The position numbers and the translations under genes are program-made. DNA of 7,116 nucleotides from Dysgonomonas sp. (GTDB lineage: Bacteria > Bacteroidota > Bacteroidia > Bacteroidales > Dysgonomonadaceae): the NCBI GenBank assembly GCA_003523545.1, contig DQAM01000414.1:1-7116 (forward strand), in the 5' to 3' direction. Of the stretch, positions 1 to 5,903 are shown piece after piece (within the stretch, counting starts at the first letter, position 1; every line of letters starts with the position of its first letter). The notes under the pieces are model-generated. The model was not told where the DNA came from. It saw only the letters and a list, made by a program, of their open reading frames with translations, and made no database searches.

Positions 1-780
1 GCAATTGGTGTACGTCGTATTGGAAGTTACCTCCATGCCCGAAAGGTAAAACTTGCTCTTTTTGAGCGGAAGGTCATTCACACCCATCTGCATATATGCC
101 TGCGTGTGCTTTATGGCAGTATGCAGGTGTTCTTTCATATACATTAGTTCTTTTTCCAAGATCAGTTTTTTCTTGTAGAAATACTGGATATCGCGCACAA
201 CGTTCAGGTACAGGTTGGAATCGATAATGTATTCCTTGTGGCTTATGGATATGAAGCGTTGATGAAATTCTTTACTCATCCGGTGTACCGATTCGGGGAT
301 CGTTATTTCGGAGAACGGGCAGTTGACAGGTATTTCCCTGAGCTGGTACATCAGCTCGTAATACAAAAAGCGGAACAGAGGTTCCTCGTCGTTGATAGAA
401 AGGAAGTGGAGGCGGTCTGCCGTAATGATGAACTGGCTGTCGGGGGTATTCTCAAACTGCTTGAGCAATACCGTAAAATGCTCGAACAGGGAAACGACGC
501 TGTTCTCGGTTGTTATCTTTGTATAAGGCGCAGACACCAGCCGGGTATGCCCCCCCTCTCCGGCAGCTGCGACAATATCGTCGAGTGAGAATCTCAGGAA
601 GGACGATAATTTTACTATCTCGTCGAATGAAAAACTTTTCTCATACCTGAGTCTTCGATATACGGCATTACGGCTTATACCGAGTACCTCCATCAGATAA
701 TCGACAACTTTTATATGCGGCGGGATTTTTTCAAGTATCTTCTCTACCAGTAATCTGTCTGTATATTCTACATTATACAT
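1..780 (-). CDS. BetR-like helix-turn-helix transcriptional regulator (3' end cut by window edge)
   Basis: The reading frame is open from an ATG at 780 to the left edge, giving 260 residues with no stop, so the C-terminus is missing. Residues about 5-70 form a helix-turn-helix region: helices, then LGISRNAVYRRLR (about 34-46) as turn and recognition helix, then SFSFDEIVKLSSFLRFSLDDI. This pattern, with paired arginines after AVY and a following FDEI..L helix, matches the BetR/XRE-like N-terminal domain common in Bacteroidota regulators. The rest is mostly helical, with a lysine/glutamate-rich stretch near residues 200-235 that may be a coiled coil. No signal peptide or membrane segment is seen. 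The gene is divergent from the secreted-protein operon starting at 1222, so control of that operon is a reasonable inference from position only. The HTH call is firm; the BetR name is from family memory. Confidence 0.83.
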   Translation of the reverse strand, partial: MYNVEYTDRLLVEKILEKIPPHIKVVDYLMEVLGISRNAVYRRLRYEKSFSFDEIVKLSSFLRFSLDDIVAAAGEGGHTRLVSAPYTKITTENSVVSLFEHFTVLLKQFENTPDSQFIITADRLHFLSINDEEPLFRFLYYELMYQLREIPVNCPFSEITIPESVHRMSKEFHQRFISISHKEYIIDSNLYLNVVRDIQYFYKKKLILEKELMYMKEHLHTAIKHTQAYMQMGVNDLPLKKSKFYLSGMEVTSNTTYTNC

Positions 781-1221
781 TTCCCTTTTATTTTATGAAC
801 ACTCTCCGTTCCCCTTTTAAAGATTGCGAATATAGAACTATTTTTTTTATCCGAAATAAGCAGGTTGCCGTCGTTTTTTCCGTTTTTAAGTACACGCTTT
901 CTGTCTTTTCATCATTTTCCGGTAATTGAATGTCCGTTGTTCCCGTTTTCGGCACAAAAAACGCACCCGTTCACCGCAAAACGGTAAATTTGATAAAAAA
1001 GAAACTTCCTTATTCTGCTCATTATTAGCTTATTTTGTCTTAGATATATGAAGCGGTTTATAGAATAATCACATAAAGAAAAGACGGGAACTGATCGTGC
1101 ATTTTTCATCTGCCTGCAATCTTAATAAAAAAAGCATTTAAGAACAATCCGCTCATATGAATTATTTTTCTAAAATGAAAACAAAAATAAGGGGAGAAAA
1201 GTTGAATCATACAATAAAAAA
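781..1221. other. Divergent intergenic region between regulator and surface operon
   Basis: These 441 bp separate the divergent regulator from the plus-strand operon, and no convincing gene lies in them. The DNA is AT-rich with several T and A runs. A small inverted repeat, ACCG-caaaa-CGGT, lies at 973-985 and could be an operator half-site pair. A possible promoter for the operon has TTTA at 1137-1140 and TATTTTTC at 1163-1170 (one mismatch to TAnnTTTG, spacer 22 nt), but the -33 part is poor. The purine run AGGGGAG at 1190-1196 is too far from the ATG at 1222 to be its ribosome-binding site. The length is more than two promoters need, so binding sites for the regulator are plausible but not identified. 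Confidence 0.5.
827..856 (-). promoter_or_regulatory. Candidate Bacteroidota-type promoter for the regulator gene
   Basis: Read on the minus strand, TATATTCG (827-834) matches the Bacteroidota -7 consensus TAnnTTTG at all but one fixed position. TTTC (853-856) stands in for the -33 TTTG. The spacer is 18 nt, against a usual 19-21. This would leave an untranslated leader of roughly 40 nt before the ATG at 780. It is a match by eye in AT-rich DNA, so it is only a candidate. Confidence 0.27.
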
Positions 1222-1225
1222 ATGA
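1157..1225 (+). other. Possible 22-codon upstream ORF overlapping the first operon gene
   Basis: An ATG at 1157 opens a 22-codon lysine-rich frame whose stop TGA (1223-1225) overlaps the ATG of the next gene as ATGA, the geometry of translational coupling. AGGGGAG (1190-1196) lies inside it, 5 nt before an in-frame TTG at 1202, so translation could also begin late and end at the overlap. Against it: it is short, its own start has no clear ribosome-binding site, and if transcription starts downstream of the candidate -7 box at 1163-1170 the first ATG is not in the transcript. Probably chance, but it is recorded because it sits exactly at the operon start. Confidence 0.15.
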
Positions 1226-2340
1226 ATATCAAGAGAATTATATTAGGAACAGCTTTGCTGTGTATGGGCCTCGCAGCTTCGTATGCGCAAATATCAATCG
1301 GATCCTATGCCGGTTCGGACGAAGGAGCATTACTGAGTTTAAAGCAGAATGACAATTCCGGAGAGAATTCAAACTCCGGACTGCTCCTTCCGCGGGTTAA
1401 TCTCGAAGACGTGGACGAACTGTATCCGATGTTTGATCCGGCCGATCCCCTCTATACCCAAAACGAGAAGGTTCTGCATACGGGGCTTACTGTATACAAC
1501 CTCACAACGGATCTTCCCGGCGGTTTGTGCCCCGGCCCTTACAGCTGGGACGGCCGCAAGTGGAAACGCCTGTGGGGGGCGTGTACGCCGCCGGTATCTA
1601 TACGATGCGGCAGTGTATATGTTACGGGATATGTAGGTATAGATATGGCCTCGACTCCGGCGGCCTCTACAGCAAGGATAGAATATGAATTACCGGATGG
1701 TGGATATGAGCTGGACGCGGCGATCATAGGAACTCAAGATGGCGTCACAGCATACGTAGAAGCTCAGACCCTCTCCGCGCCATCCGGTTATATAACTGTC
1801 AGATTTTCGGGTACGCCGTCGTCTGCTATAGACAAAAAAACTTTCTTGATCGATCTTGCAGGAAATACCTGTTCCATTTACTTATCGGCTTTCTATCCCC
1901 CGGCATCTTGTGCAGGCGGATCAGAAGCCAGGGGTTTTGTATTCAGGCAGAACGATAAATGGCATGTAGTAACAATAAATAAAAGCTCCAGCGCCGATGC
2001 AGCGGTACAGACTATAGAATGCGCTTCGGAAGAGGAAGCATTGAGGCATCCCGAAGCACTTCAATACTGCGGGGTTCAGACTACAAATCGTTGTATACCG
2101 CTCTTCGACAGGAACGGCGATTACCAGGGAGTAATATTCAAGGTGGATGCTGCGAGCAAGGTGGCTCAATCTACAACGGCTCTGAGATGCTGGGAAAACT
2201 TCAGGGTATATAGCGGAAGCCAGATACAAAGCATCAACAGCCCTGCCGGTTATCTGGGAGCGGCAAGCGTCAGCGGCGGCAAAGGGTATCTGGGAATAAC
2301 AAACGAGACTGTGGCCATGACTACAAATGCTTTGAGATAA
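1222..2340 (+). CDS. Secreted surface protein, Bacteroidota N-terminal module with beta-sandwich and unknown C-terminal region
   Basis: 372 residues. Residues 1-22 are a signal peptide (basic start, hydrophobic core, predicted cleavage SYA|Q), so the protein is exported. Residues about 23-118 carry a module frequent in Bacteroidota surface proteins: ISIGS, EGALLSLK, GLLLPRVNLEDV, HTGLTVYN, then PGPYSWDGRKWKRLWG. Residues about 127-222 look like a beta-sandwich repeat of Bacteroidota adhesins, ending in VRFSGTPSSA...FLIDLAGNTCSIYLSA. Residues about 235-372 I do not recognise; they hold four cysteines (267, 283, 291, 323) and a glycine-rich end. Nine cysteines remain after signal cleavage, so disulphides are possible. 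No lipobox, membrane anchor or T9SS sorting domain is seen. First gene of the operon; the next starts 45 bp downstream and shares the N-terminal module. No clear Shine-Dalgarno site, as is usual in this phylum. Adhesin or surface structural role is inference. Confidence 0.85.
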   Translation: MNIKRIILGTALLCMGLAASYAQISIGSYAGSDEGALLSLKQNDNSGENSNSGLLLPRVNLEDVDELYPMFDPADPLYTQNEKVLHTGLTVYNLTTDLPGGLCPGPYSWDGRKWKRLWGACTPPVSIRCGSVYVTGYVGIDMASTPAASTARIEYELPDGGYELDAAIIGTQDGVTAYVEAQTLSAPSGYITVRFSGTPSSAIDKKTFLIDLAGNTCSIYLSAFYPPASCAGGSEARGFVFRQNDKWHVVTINKSSSADAAVQTIECASEEEALRHPEALQYCGVQTTNRCIPLFDRNGDYQGVIFKVDAASKVAQSTTALRCWENFRVYSGSQIQSINSPAGYLGAASVSGGKGYLGITNETVAMTTNALR

Positions 2341-2385
2341 AATAAAAATGATAAACAGAAGTGCAGCTGATAAATATAAAAAAAT

Positions 2386-3045
2386 ATGAATATGAGGATA
2401 ATAAAAACAATAGCGCTGAATCTGATCTTGCTCTTTATCATAGGTCTGAGTACGGAGCTAAGGGCACAGGTCACCATCGGATCGGGACTCGAACCCAACA
2501 AAGGCGCGTTGCTTGATCTGAAAGAAAAAAATCCCGTTAATCCGGCAGTAGATAATTCGACGGCCAAAAAAGGACTGATAATGCCGAGAGTAAACCTGAC
2601 CTCTATGACCTCCCTCGCAGATATAGATGGAGCTGCGGGTAAAGAGGCAGAGCATACTGGACTGACTGTATACAATCTGTCTTCCACAGGCGGATTTGAG
2701 CCGGGCATTTATGTATGGGACGGTGCCCGGTGGATAAAATGCGGTGCAGCGGCATCTGCCGCCGAACCCGGATTCTTCTATATGCCGTCTTTTAATTTGC
2801 CGATAAGCACTCCGGGGACTAATGCCTATGGGATATACGATGAGTATAAAACCCAGTTCGCAAAAGCCGGACTGCATGTATATGAGCCGGATGAAATAGA
2901 ATTTAAGGTTACATACTATGATTCGTCGCTGATTAATAATATCCTGTTCCCTGAAGATGCGGGAAACAGGTATATGGTATACAACGTACTGAGTACAACC
3001 GCGCCGGAAGGTGCATACATTAACATTATTATCGTAGTAAAATAA
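2386..3045 (+). CDS. Secreted surface protein with the shared N-terminal module and FFYMPS-type C-terminal domain
   Basis: 219 residues. Signal peptide at 1-28 (cleavage near LRA|Q). An alternative start at the third codon (2392) would shorten it by two residues without altering the signal. Residues about 29-118 repeat the module of the preceding gene: VTIGS, KGALLDLKEK, GLIMPRVNLTSM, HTGLTVYN, PGIYVWDGARWIKCG. Residues about 130-219 are a compact domain beginning FFYMPSFNLPI, with YDEYKTQF, KVTYYDSSL and an end YINIIIVVK. I know this arrangement from many short secreted Bacteroidota proteins; its function is not established as far as I know. One cysteine remains in the mature protein. The gene lies between two other exported-protein genes (45 and 10 bp gaps), so it is very likely co-transcribed and the products may act together at the surface. 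No anchor or sorting signal is visible. Confidence 0.87.
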   Translation: MNMRIIKTIALNLILLFIIGLSTELRAQVTIGSGLEPNKGALLDLKEKNPVNPAVDNSTAKKGLIMPRVNLTSMTSLADIDGAAGKEAEHTGLTVYNLSSTGGFEPGIYVWDGARWIKCGAAASAAEPGFFYMPSFNLPISTPGTNAYGIYDEYKTQFAKAGLHVYEPDEIEFKVTYYDSSLINNILFPEDAGNRYMVYNVLSTTAPEGAYINIIIVVK

Positions 3046-3055
3046 ATTAATAAAT

Positions 3056-4858
3056 ATGATAAAAAAAATCATACTTATAACCTCTGTATTTATTTTCTTA
3101 TGTACCGGAGCAATACAGGCGCAGCGAGAGACATATAACTGGATGTTCGGAGATAAAGCAGGCCTTACGTGGAATACTACCCGCGATTTTACCGGCACCT
3201 ATGTGTATGGAGGCACCGGGACAGCGGTTCTCAAGGATATGCCTTCCAATATCGCTTCGCCTTTGACTGCCACACAAGGATGTTTTACTCTATCAGACAG
3301 GAAAGGAAGATTGCTGCTCTTTTCCAATGGCTGTAAATTGTACAATGCGGATAAAGCGTTAATGAATCCCGCTGCAGATATGGTTGGGAACATCGATAAT
3401 GCCCAGTCAGGTATACTTTTCCCTTATCCGGGCAATCCCGATAAATATGTGGCAGTGACCACAGGCAGATGGAGCAATGACATATTGGGATATACCGTGA
3501 TAGATATGAAAGGCAGCTCCGGACTGGGAAGCATAGAGTCAATAAACAACTCCTTCCCTGCCGGTTATAAGGGAAAAGTCGGCTCCAGTATTACCTCTAT
3601 CAAGCATACCAATGATGTGGATTATTGGGTGATAGCTCCGGGTAAAGGAAATCCGTCTTATATAAACATCTGGCGTTTTACCCCGGACGGAATAGAACCA
3701 CCCCGGTCTTTTCAGCTTCCTGCCAACGTAACCGAAAACGCAGCAAACGGATACTTTAAGATTTCTCCCGACGGGAAACATTTCGTTTGGGGAACGTTCA
3801 GCGACAGCAAACTGTTTTTCGGAGATTTTGATAATGCTGCAGGGACGTTTAGCAATATAAGGCATATCACAAGTTCGGCCGGGGGCAATGAATTCTACGG
3901 AGTTGAATTTTCGATGTCGGGGAAATATATGTATGTCACTAAGACTGCCAGTGCATTGGTCTCAGAATTCTTTCTGTATGTGTTTGATTTCGATGCGCTT
4001 ATAAGTTCGTCGAACCCTCAGAATTATTATCTGACCCAAATGAAGCGGATATCTTTTCCCTCTACAAGCGGTATGCCTGCTGCGCTTCAGCTGGGTCCCG
4101 ACGGTAGGATGTATATATCCGGATATCCATATGCTAGTTCTCCTGCTTCATTTTTTGTAATAGAAAACCCGGAACAATATGATAACTTAAAAATCTACAG
4201 GCTGGATAATTTTCTCAACGGGTCTCCCTATTTCGGCCTGCCTTCGTTCGCAGCTTCCTGGTTTGAACTCGAAATCGGTGGTGAAACAGAATTTTGTTTA
4301 GATGATATGGAAAGGGAATATACGCTTGTAATATCGAAAGGTGTCGGAAGCGGACAGCTTGCATATACACAATGGGATTTTGGTGACGGGACACTGATAA
4401 AAGATTATGAGGTTGCGGATGGAAACATTCAATCTCATATGCATGCTTACAGTACAGCCGGGGATTATACAATAACCGTAACATGCCATAGCTCAAATGA
4501 TGATGAAATAACGGCAATGGGCAGGCAGACGCTGGCGGTAACGGTACTTGAGCCTCCTTCATTCACTGTCTCGGTAAACGCTGTCTGTGTAGGCACTTCC
4601 GAAACAATGACGGTAGAAAATGCAGCTGGAGGCATGACTATAAATTGGTACGCCGATGCAGTAAGCGCAACCCCTATTGGTACAGGCAGGGAATGTACCA
4701 CAGGTATACAAAATACAGAGGGCGTAGTCACATTTTATGTAGAAGTCGTGAATGCTTTGGGATGCAGCTCGGGGAGAGTACCGGTAAACGTGAATGTTAC
4801 CTCTTGTGGTTTTGGCTTCATTCCGGTCAATCCTCATTTGAGAGGGAATTATAAATGA
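3056..4858 (+). CDS. Exported beta-propeller-like protein with PKD and Ig-like domains
   Basis: 600 residues. Signal peptide at 1-22 (IQA|Q). Residues about 27-405 resemble the N-terminal region of gliding/T9SS-associated PKD proteins of Bacteroidota: NWMFGDKAGLTW (28-39), GCFTLSDRKGRLLLFSNG (75-92), a conserved SGILFPYPGNPDKYV (118-131) and SIKHTNDVDYWVI (181-193). Propeller-like repeats follow: ISPDGKHFVWG, FSMSGKYMYVT, LGPDGRMYISG. The segment closes with GLPSFAASWF (394-403). A PKD domain covers about 411-500 (WDFGDGT at 440-446, HAYSTAGDYTITVTC at 463-477). An Ig-like domain of the CHU_C-associated kind covers about 500-585. The protein then ends in a short tail, GFIPVNPHLRGNYK, and I see no T9SS C-terminal sorting domain. 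It starts 10 bp after the previous stop, so it is in the same operon. A surface or matrix-binding role is inferred from architecture; the partner is unknown. Confidence 0.88.
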   Translation: MIKKIILITSVFIFLCTGAIQAQRETYNWMFGDKAGLTWNTTRDFTGTYVYGGTGTAVLKDMPSNIASPLTATQGCFTLSDRKGRLLLFSNGCKLYNADKALMNPAADMVGNIDNAQSGILFPYPGNPDKYVAVTTGRWSNDILGYTVIDMKGSSGLGSIESINNSFPAGYKGKVGSSITSIKHTNDVDYWVIAPGKGNPSYINIWRFTPDGIEPPRSFQLPANVTENAANGYFKISPDGKHFVWGTFSDSKLFFGDFDNAAGTFSNIRHITSSAGGNEFYGVEFSMSGKYMYVTKTASALVSEFFLYVFDFDALISSSNPQNYYLTQMKRISFPSTSGMPAALQLGPDGRMYISGYPYASSPASFFVIENPEQYDNLKIYRLDNFLNGSPYFGLPSFAASWFELEIGGETEFCLDDMEREYTLVISKGVGSGQLAYTQWDFGDGTLIKDYEVADGNIQSHMHAYSTAGDYTITVTCHSSNDDEITAMGRQTLAVTVLEPPSFTVSVNAVCVGTSETMTVENAAGGMTINWYADAVSATPIGTGRECTTGIQNTEGVVTFYVEVVNALGCSSGRVPVNVNVTSCGFGFIPVNPHLRGNYK

Positions 4859-4928
4859 TAAAAACAGGATGGTTGCCAAACGGCCGGGTGCGGCCTTCGA
4901 ACTGATAAATAGGGCATGCAGCGGTGCA

Positions 4929-4976
4929 CCGTTTGCAATTAGCCATACCGCTGTAGGTTCGGCCTATTGCAAAGGG
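4929..4976. repeat. Nested imperfect hairpin with symmetrical internal loops
   Basis: The arms TTTGCAAT (4932-4939) and ATTGCAAA (4966-4973) are perfectly complementary. Inside them GCC (4942-4944) pairs with GGC (4961-4963) and ACC (4947-4949) pairs with GGT (4956-4958), each step separated by a 2-by-2 internal loop, with a six-base apical loop gctgta. Outside, CC (4929-4930) can pair with GG (4975-4976) across one mismatch. This is a regular fold about 70 bp after the operon stop. It could be a 3'-UTR structure, a small-RNA remnant, or part of a decayed palindromic element. There is no T-run after it, so it is not a classic terminator. Confidence 0.45.
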
Positions 4977-5015
4977 CTGAAAGCGGCAGCCATCTGATAA
5001 ATAACTTTTCCCCCT

Positions 5016-5037
5016 CCGCCATCATTTATGATTGCGG
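5016..5037 (+). terminator. Possible terminator hairpin of the surface operon
   Basis: CCGC-c-ATCA (5016-5024) pairs with TGAT-t-GCGG (5029-5037) around a four-base loop, with a single C/T mismatch in the stem. The flanks AATAAC and GTTATT add further complementarity outside. On the plus strand it is followed by the T-rich TTATTTCCTCCTT. It lies about 160 bp after the stop at 4858, far for a simple terminator, so it is only a candidate. Confidence 0.35.
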
Positions 5038-5096
5038 TTATTTCCTCCTTACTATCTTGTACCATGAAAGCGGTATTCCTATTCTGCCGCAACAAA

Positions 5097-5126
5097 CAAA
5101 GGGTAACCGCCGGCGGTTACCCTTTG
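5097..5126 (-). terminator. Perfect 30-bp palindrome, probable terminator (may act both ways)
   Basis: CAAAGGGTAACCGCC (5097-5111) is the exact reverse complement of 5112-5126. As RNA it gives a 13-bp stem with a CCGG loop. Read on the minus strand, the A/T-rich foot runs into CCCTTTGTTTGTT, a T-rich tail that suits termination of the small-gene array, whose last stop is at 5209. On the plus strand the foot is followed by CTGAATTTACGG, which is less good. Its place between convergent units fits a shared terminator. A protein-binding palindrome or a member of a dispersed repeat family is the alternative. Confidence 0.6.
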
Positions 5127-5208
5127 CTGAATTTACGGCTTTACGGAGAGCTATTCTGAAAGATTCCCGGAGTCATCTTTGTACAATCAGAATATCCCGG
5201 CTGAAGAA

Positions 5209-5490
5209 TTAAATGTTGATATCGTAATAATAGCTTCCATCCGCTTCTTGTCTCAGCTGTATGCTAATGTCCAATAGGGCTGAAAGTGCATTGCGGATAT
5301 CCTCCAGTTTTTCTTCGTTTGTGGATGTCAGAGCAACTTTTAGATTGTTTCCTTCTTCCGATAATACGAATTGGAATATCTTAACCACTGATTCAATGAA
5401 GTCGTTGTCCCGGATGTTTTCGATGCATTTGACAAGACCATGGTTGGTTTCTTTGAAATTAGACAGAGTTGATAATGCAAATTGAAGCAT
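5209..5490 (-). CDS. Small unrecognised protein, paralog A of four-member array
   Basis: 93 residues, ATG start at 5490, no signal peptide or membrane segment, so probably cytoplasmic. I do not recognise the family. It is clearly homologous to the upstream genes at 5904-6197 and 6255-6539 and more distantly to 5544-5819. Shared features are an LxxL/F-rich N-terminal helix, DF at residues 30-31, STNEEKLEDI (56-65), and an end Q-E-A-D-G-S-Y-Y-Y-D-I (81-91). The predicted order is two helices, a strand (KVALTS), a helix (EEKLEDIRNALSALL) and two strands closing on the aromatic tail, a small alpha/beta fold. It is last in the minus-strand series, 53 bp after its neighbour's stop, with the palindrome at 5097-5126 about 80 bp beyond. 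The gene reality is well supported by paralogy; function is unknown. Confidence 0.78.
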   Translation of the reverse strand: MLQFALSTLSNFKETNHGLVKCIENIRDNDFIESVVKIFQFVLSEEGNNLKVALTSTNEEKLEDIRNALSALLDISIQLRQEADGSYYYDINI

Positions 5491-5543
5491 ATAATTATGG
5501 TGATTTTATAATTTATTTATGAAAAGAAAGGCAAGAATCATTT

Positions 5544-5819
5544 TTAAAATGTTCCGGAGAAATAGAAATTTCCGTCTTCATTTTGTTCGAAATAGCCGGG
5601 GAAATTCAGGCACTCATAAAAGAATCTGGATATTATTTGGTGATCTTCCGGGTTTCTTGATTTCACCGGTATATCCAGAGATTGGTGTTTATAGCCTTCG
5701 GCCGTCATTCTGAACATTTCTTTAAAAATGAAAGCCGTATCTTCTATCTCGAATGCTTTCTGCCACATACGTACCTTTTCGTTTGTTCGTTTGATCTCTC
5801 TTAATGATAATTGATCCAT
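5544..5819 (-). CDS. Small unrecognised protein, most divergent paralog B of the array
   Basis: 91 residues, ATG at 5819. Family membership rests on the C-terminal half: S-R-N-P-E (54-58), a helix (DHQIISRFFYECL), then FEQNEDGNFYFSG with Q79, D82-G83 and the aromatic strand FYF (85-87), lining up with the other three paralogs. The N-terminal half is unlike them: the DF dipeptide is replaced by AFIFKEMF, and the region is rich in charged and aromatic residues (MWQKAFE). No export signal. It starts 28 bp after the hairpin at 5847-5880, so it may be transcribed apart from the upstream genes or at a reduced level. Whether it has the same role as its paralogs cannot be told. Confidence 0.74.
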   Translation of the reverse strand: MDQLSLREIKRTNEKVRMWQKAFEIEDTAFIFKEMFRMTAEGYKHQSLDIPVKSRNPEDHQIISRFFYECLNFPGYFEQNEDGNFYFSGTF

Positions 5820-5835
5820 ATTAATTTTGTTTTTT

Positions 5836-5893
5836 TAATTTATTATCCGCAGGGAGTGCGCTCTGCACGCACCCTTGCGGAATAATTTATTAT
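5836..5893. repeat. Hairpin flanked by an 11-bp direct repeat (possible small insertion element)
   Basis: TAATTTATTAT occurs at 5836-5846 and again at 5883-5893, bracketing a 36-bp segment made almost wholly of the hairpin at 5847-5880. This is the geometry of a target-site duplication around a miniature palindromic element. The surrounding DNA is very AT-rich, so an 11-bp repeat could arise by chance or slippage. No transposase is present in the window. Confidence 0.42.
5847..5880. terminator. Strong GC-rich hairpin between paralogs B and C
   Basis: CCGCAGGG (5847-5854) and GTGCG (5856-5860) pair with CGCAC and CCTTGCGG in 5868-5880, around a seven-base loop CTCTGCA, with one bulged A (5855) and one G-T pair: 13 pairs in all. 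Read on the minus strand it lies 23 bp after the stop of the gene at 5904-6197, a normal terminator distance, but it is followed by an A-rich rather than T-rich tract. It may end or attenuate transcription, or stabilise the 3' end of an upstream transcript. It is also the core of the direct-repeat element above. Confidence 0.4.
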
Positions 5894-5903
5894 GCCGGCT
5901 CAA

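Larger units (their letters stand above)
4859..5208. other. Convergent intergenic region with three inverted repeats
   Basis: This 350-bp stretch separates the plus-strand surface operon from the converging minus-strand small genes. I see no credible gene. An ATG at 4855 overlaps the previous stop (ATGA) but gives only 16 codons. An ATG frame at 4869-4997 gives 42 codons with no recognisable features, and a TTG frame at 4967-5212 runs through the palindrome. The left third is visibly more GC-rich than other gaps here, which could mean a decayed gene or a structured transcript end. The three inverted repeats (4929-4976, 5016-5037, 5097-5126) are listed separately. The 10-mer CTGATAAATA occurs twice (4902-4911 and 4994-5003). 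Confidence 0.55.

Noticed and set aside
238..588. 116-codon plus-strand frame
   Set aside because: It lies wholly antisense to the regulator, whose HTH domain and codon pattern are convincing.
912..1109. 65-codon minus-strand frame in the divergent intergenic region
   Set aside because: Its composition is incoherent, there is no ribosome-binding site, and no domain is recognisable. It lies in what is most simply promoter DNA.
2458..3198. 246-codon minus-strand frame across two secreted-protein genes
   Set aside because: It is antisense to genes with clear signal peptides and family motifs. Its translation is rich in Cys, Ile and Arg with no domain, as expected for a shadow frame.
4859..4997. 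Frameshifted continuation of the PKD/Ig-like protein
   Set aside because: The +1 frame stays open to 4997, but its translation does not resemble a sorting domain or Ig-like strand, and the Ig-like domain already looks complete before the stop.
4859..5208. Integron-type attC site or cassette array for the small genes
   Set aside because: The inverted repeats are not placed after each small gene and lack the conserved core ends expected of attC; no integrase is visible.
4967..5212. 81-codon plus-strand frame starting at TTG
   Set aside because: It runs through the perfect palindrome and its N-terminal part lies in hairpin DNA; there is no recognisable protein feature.
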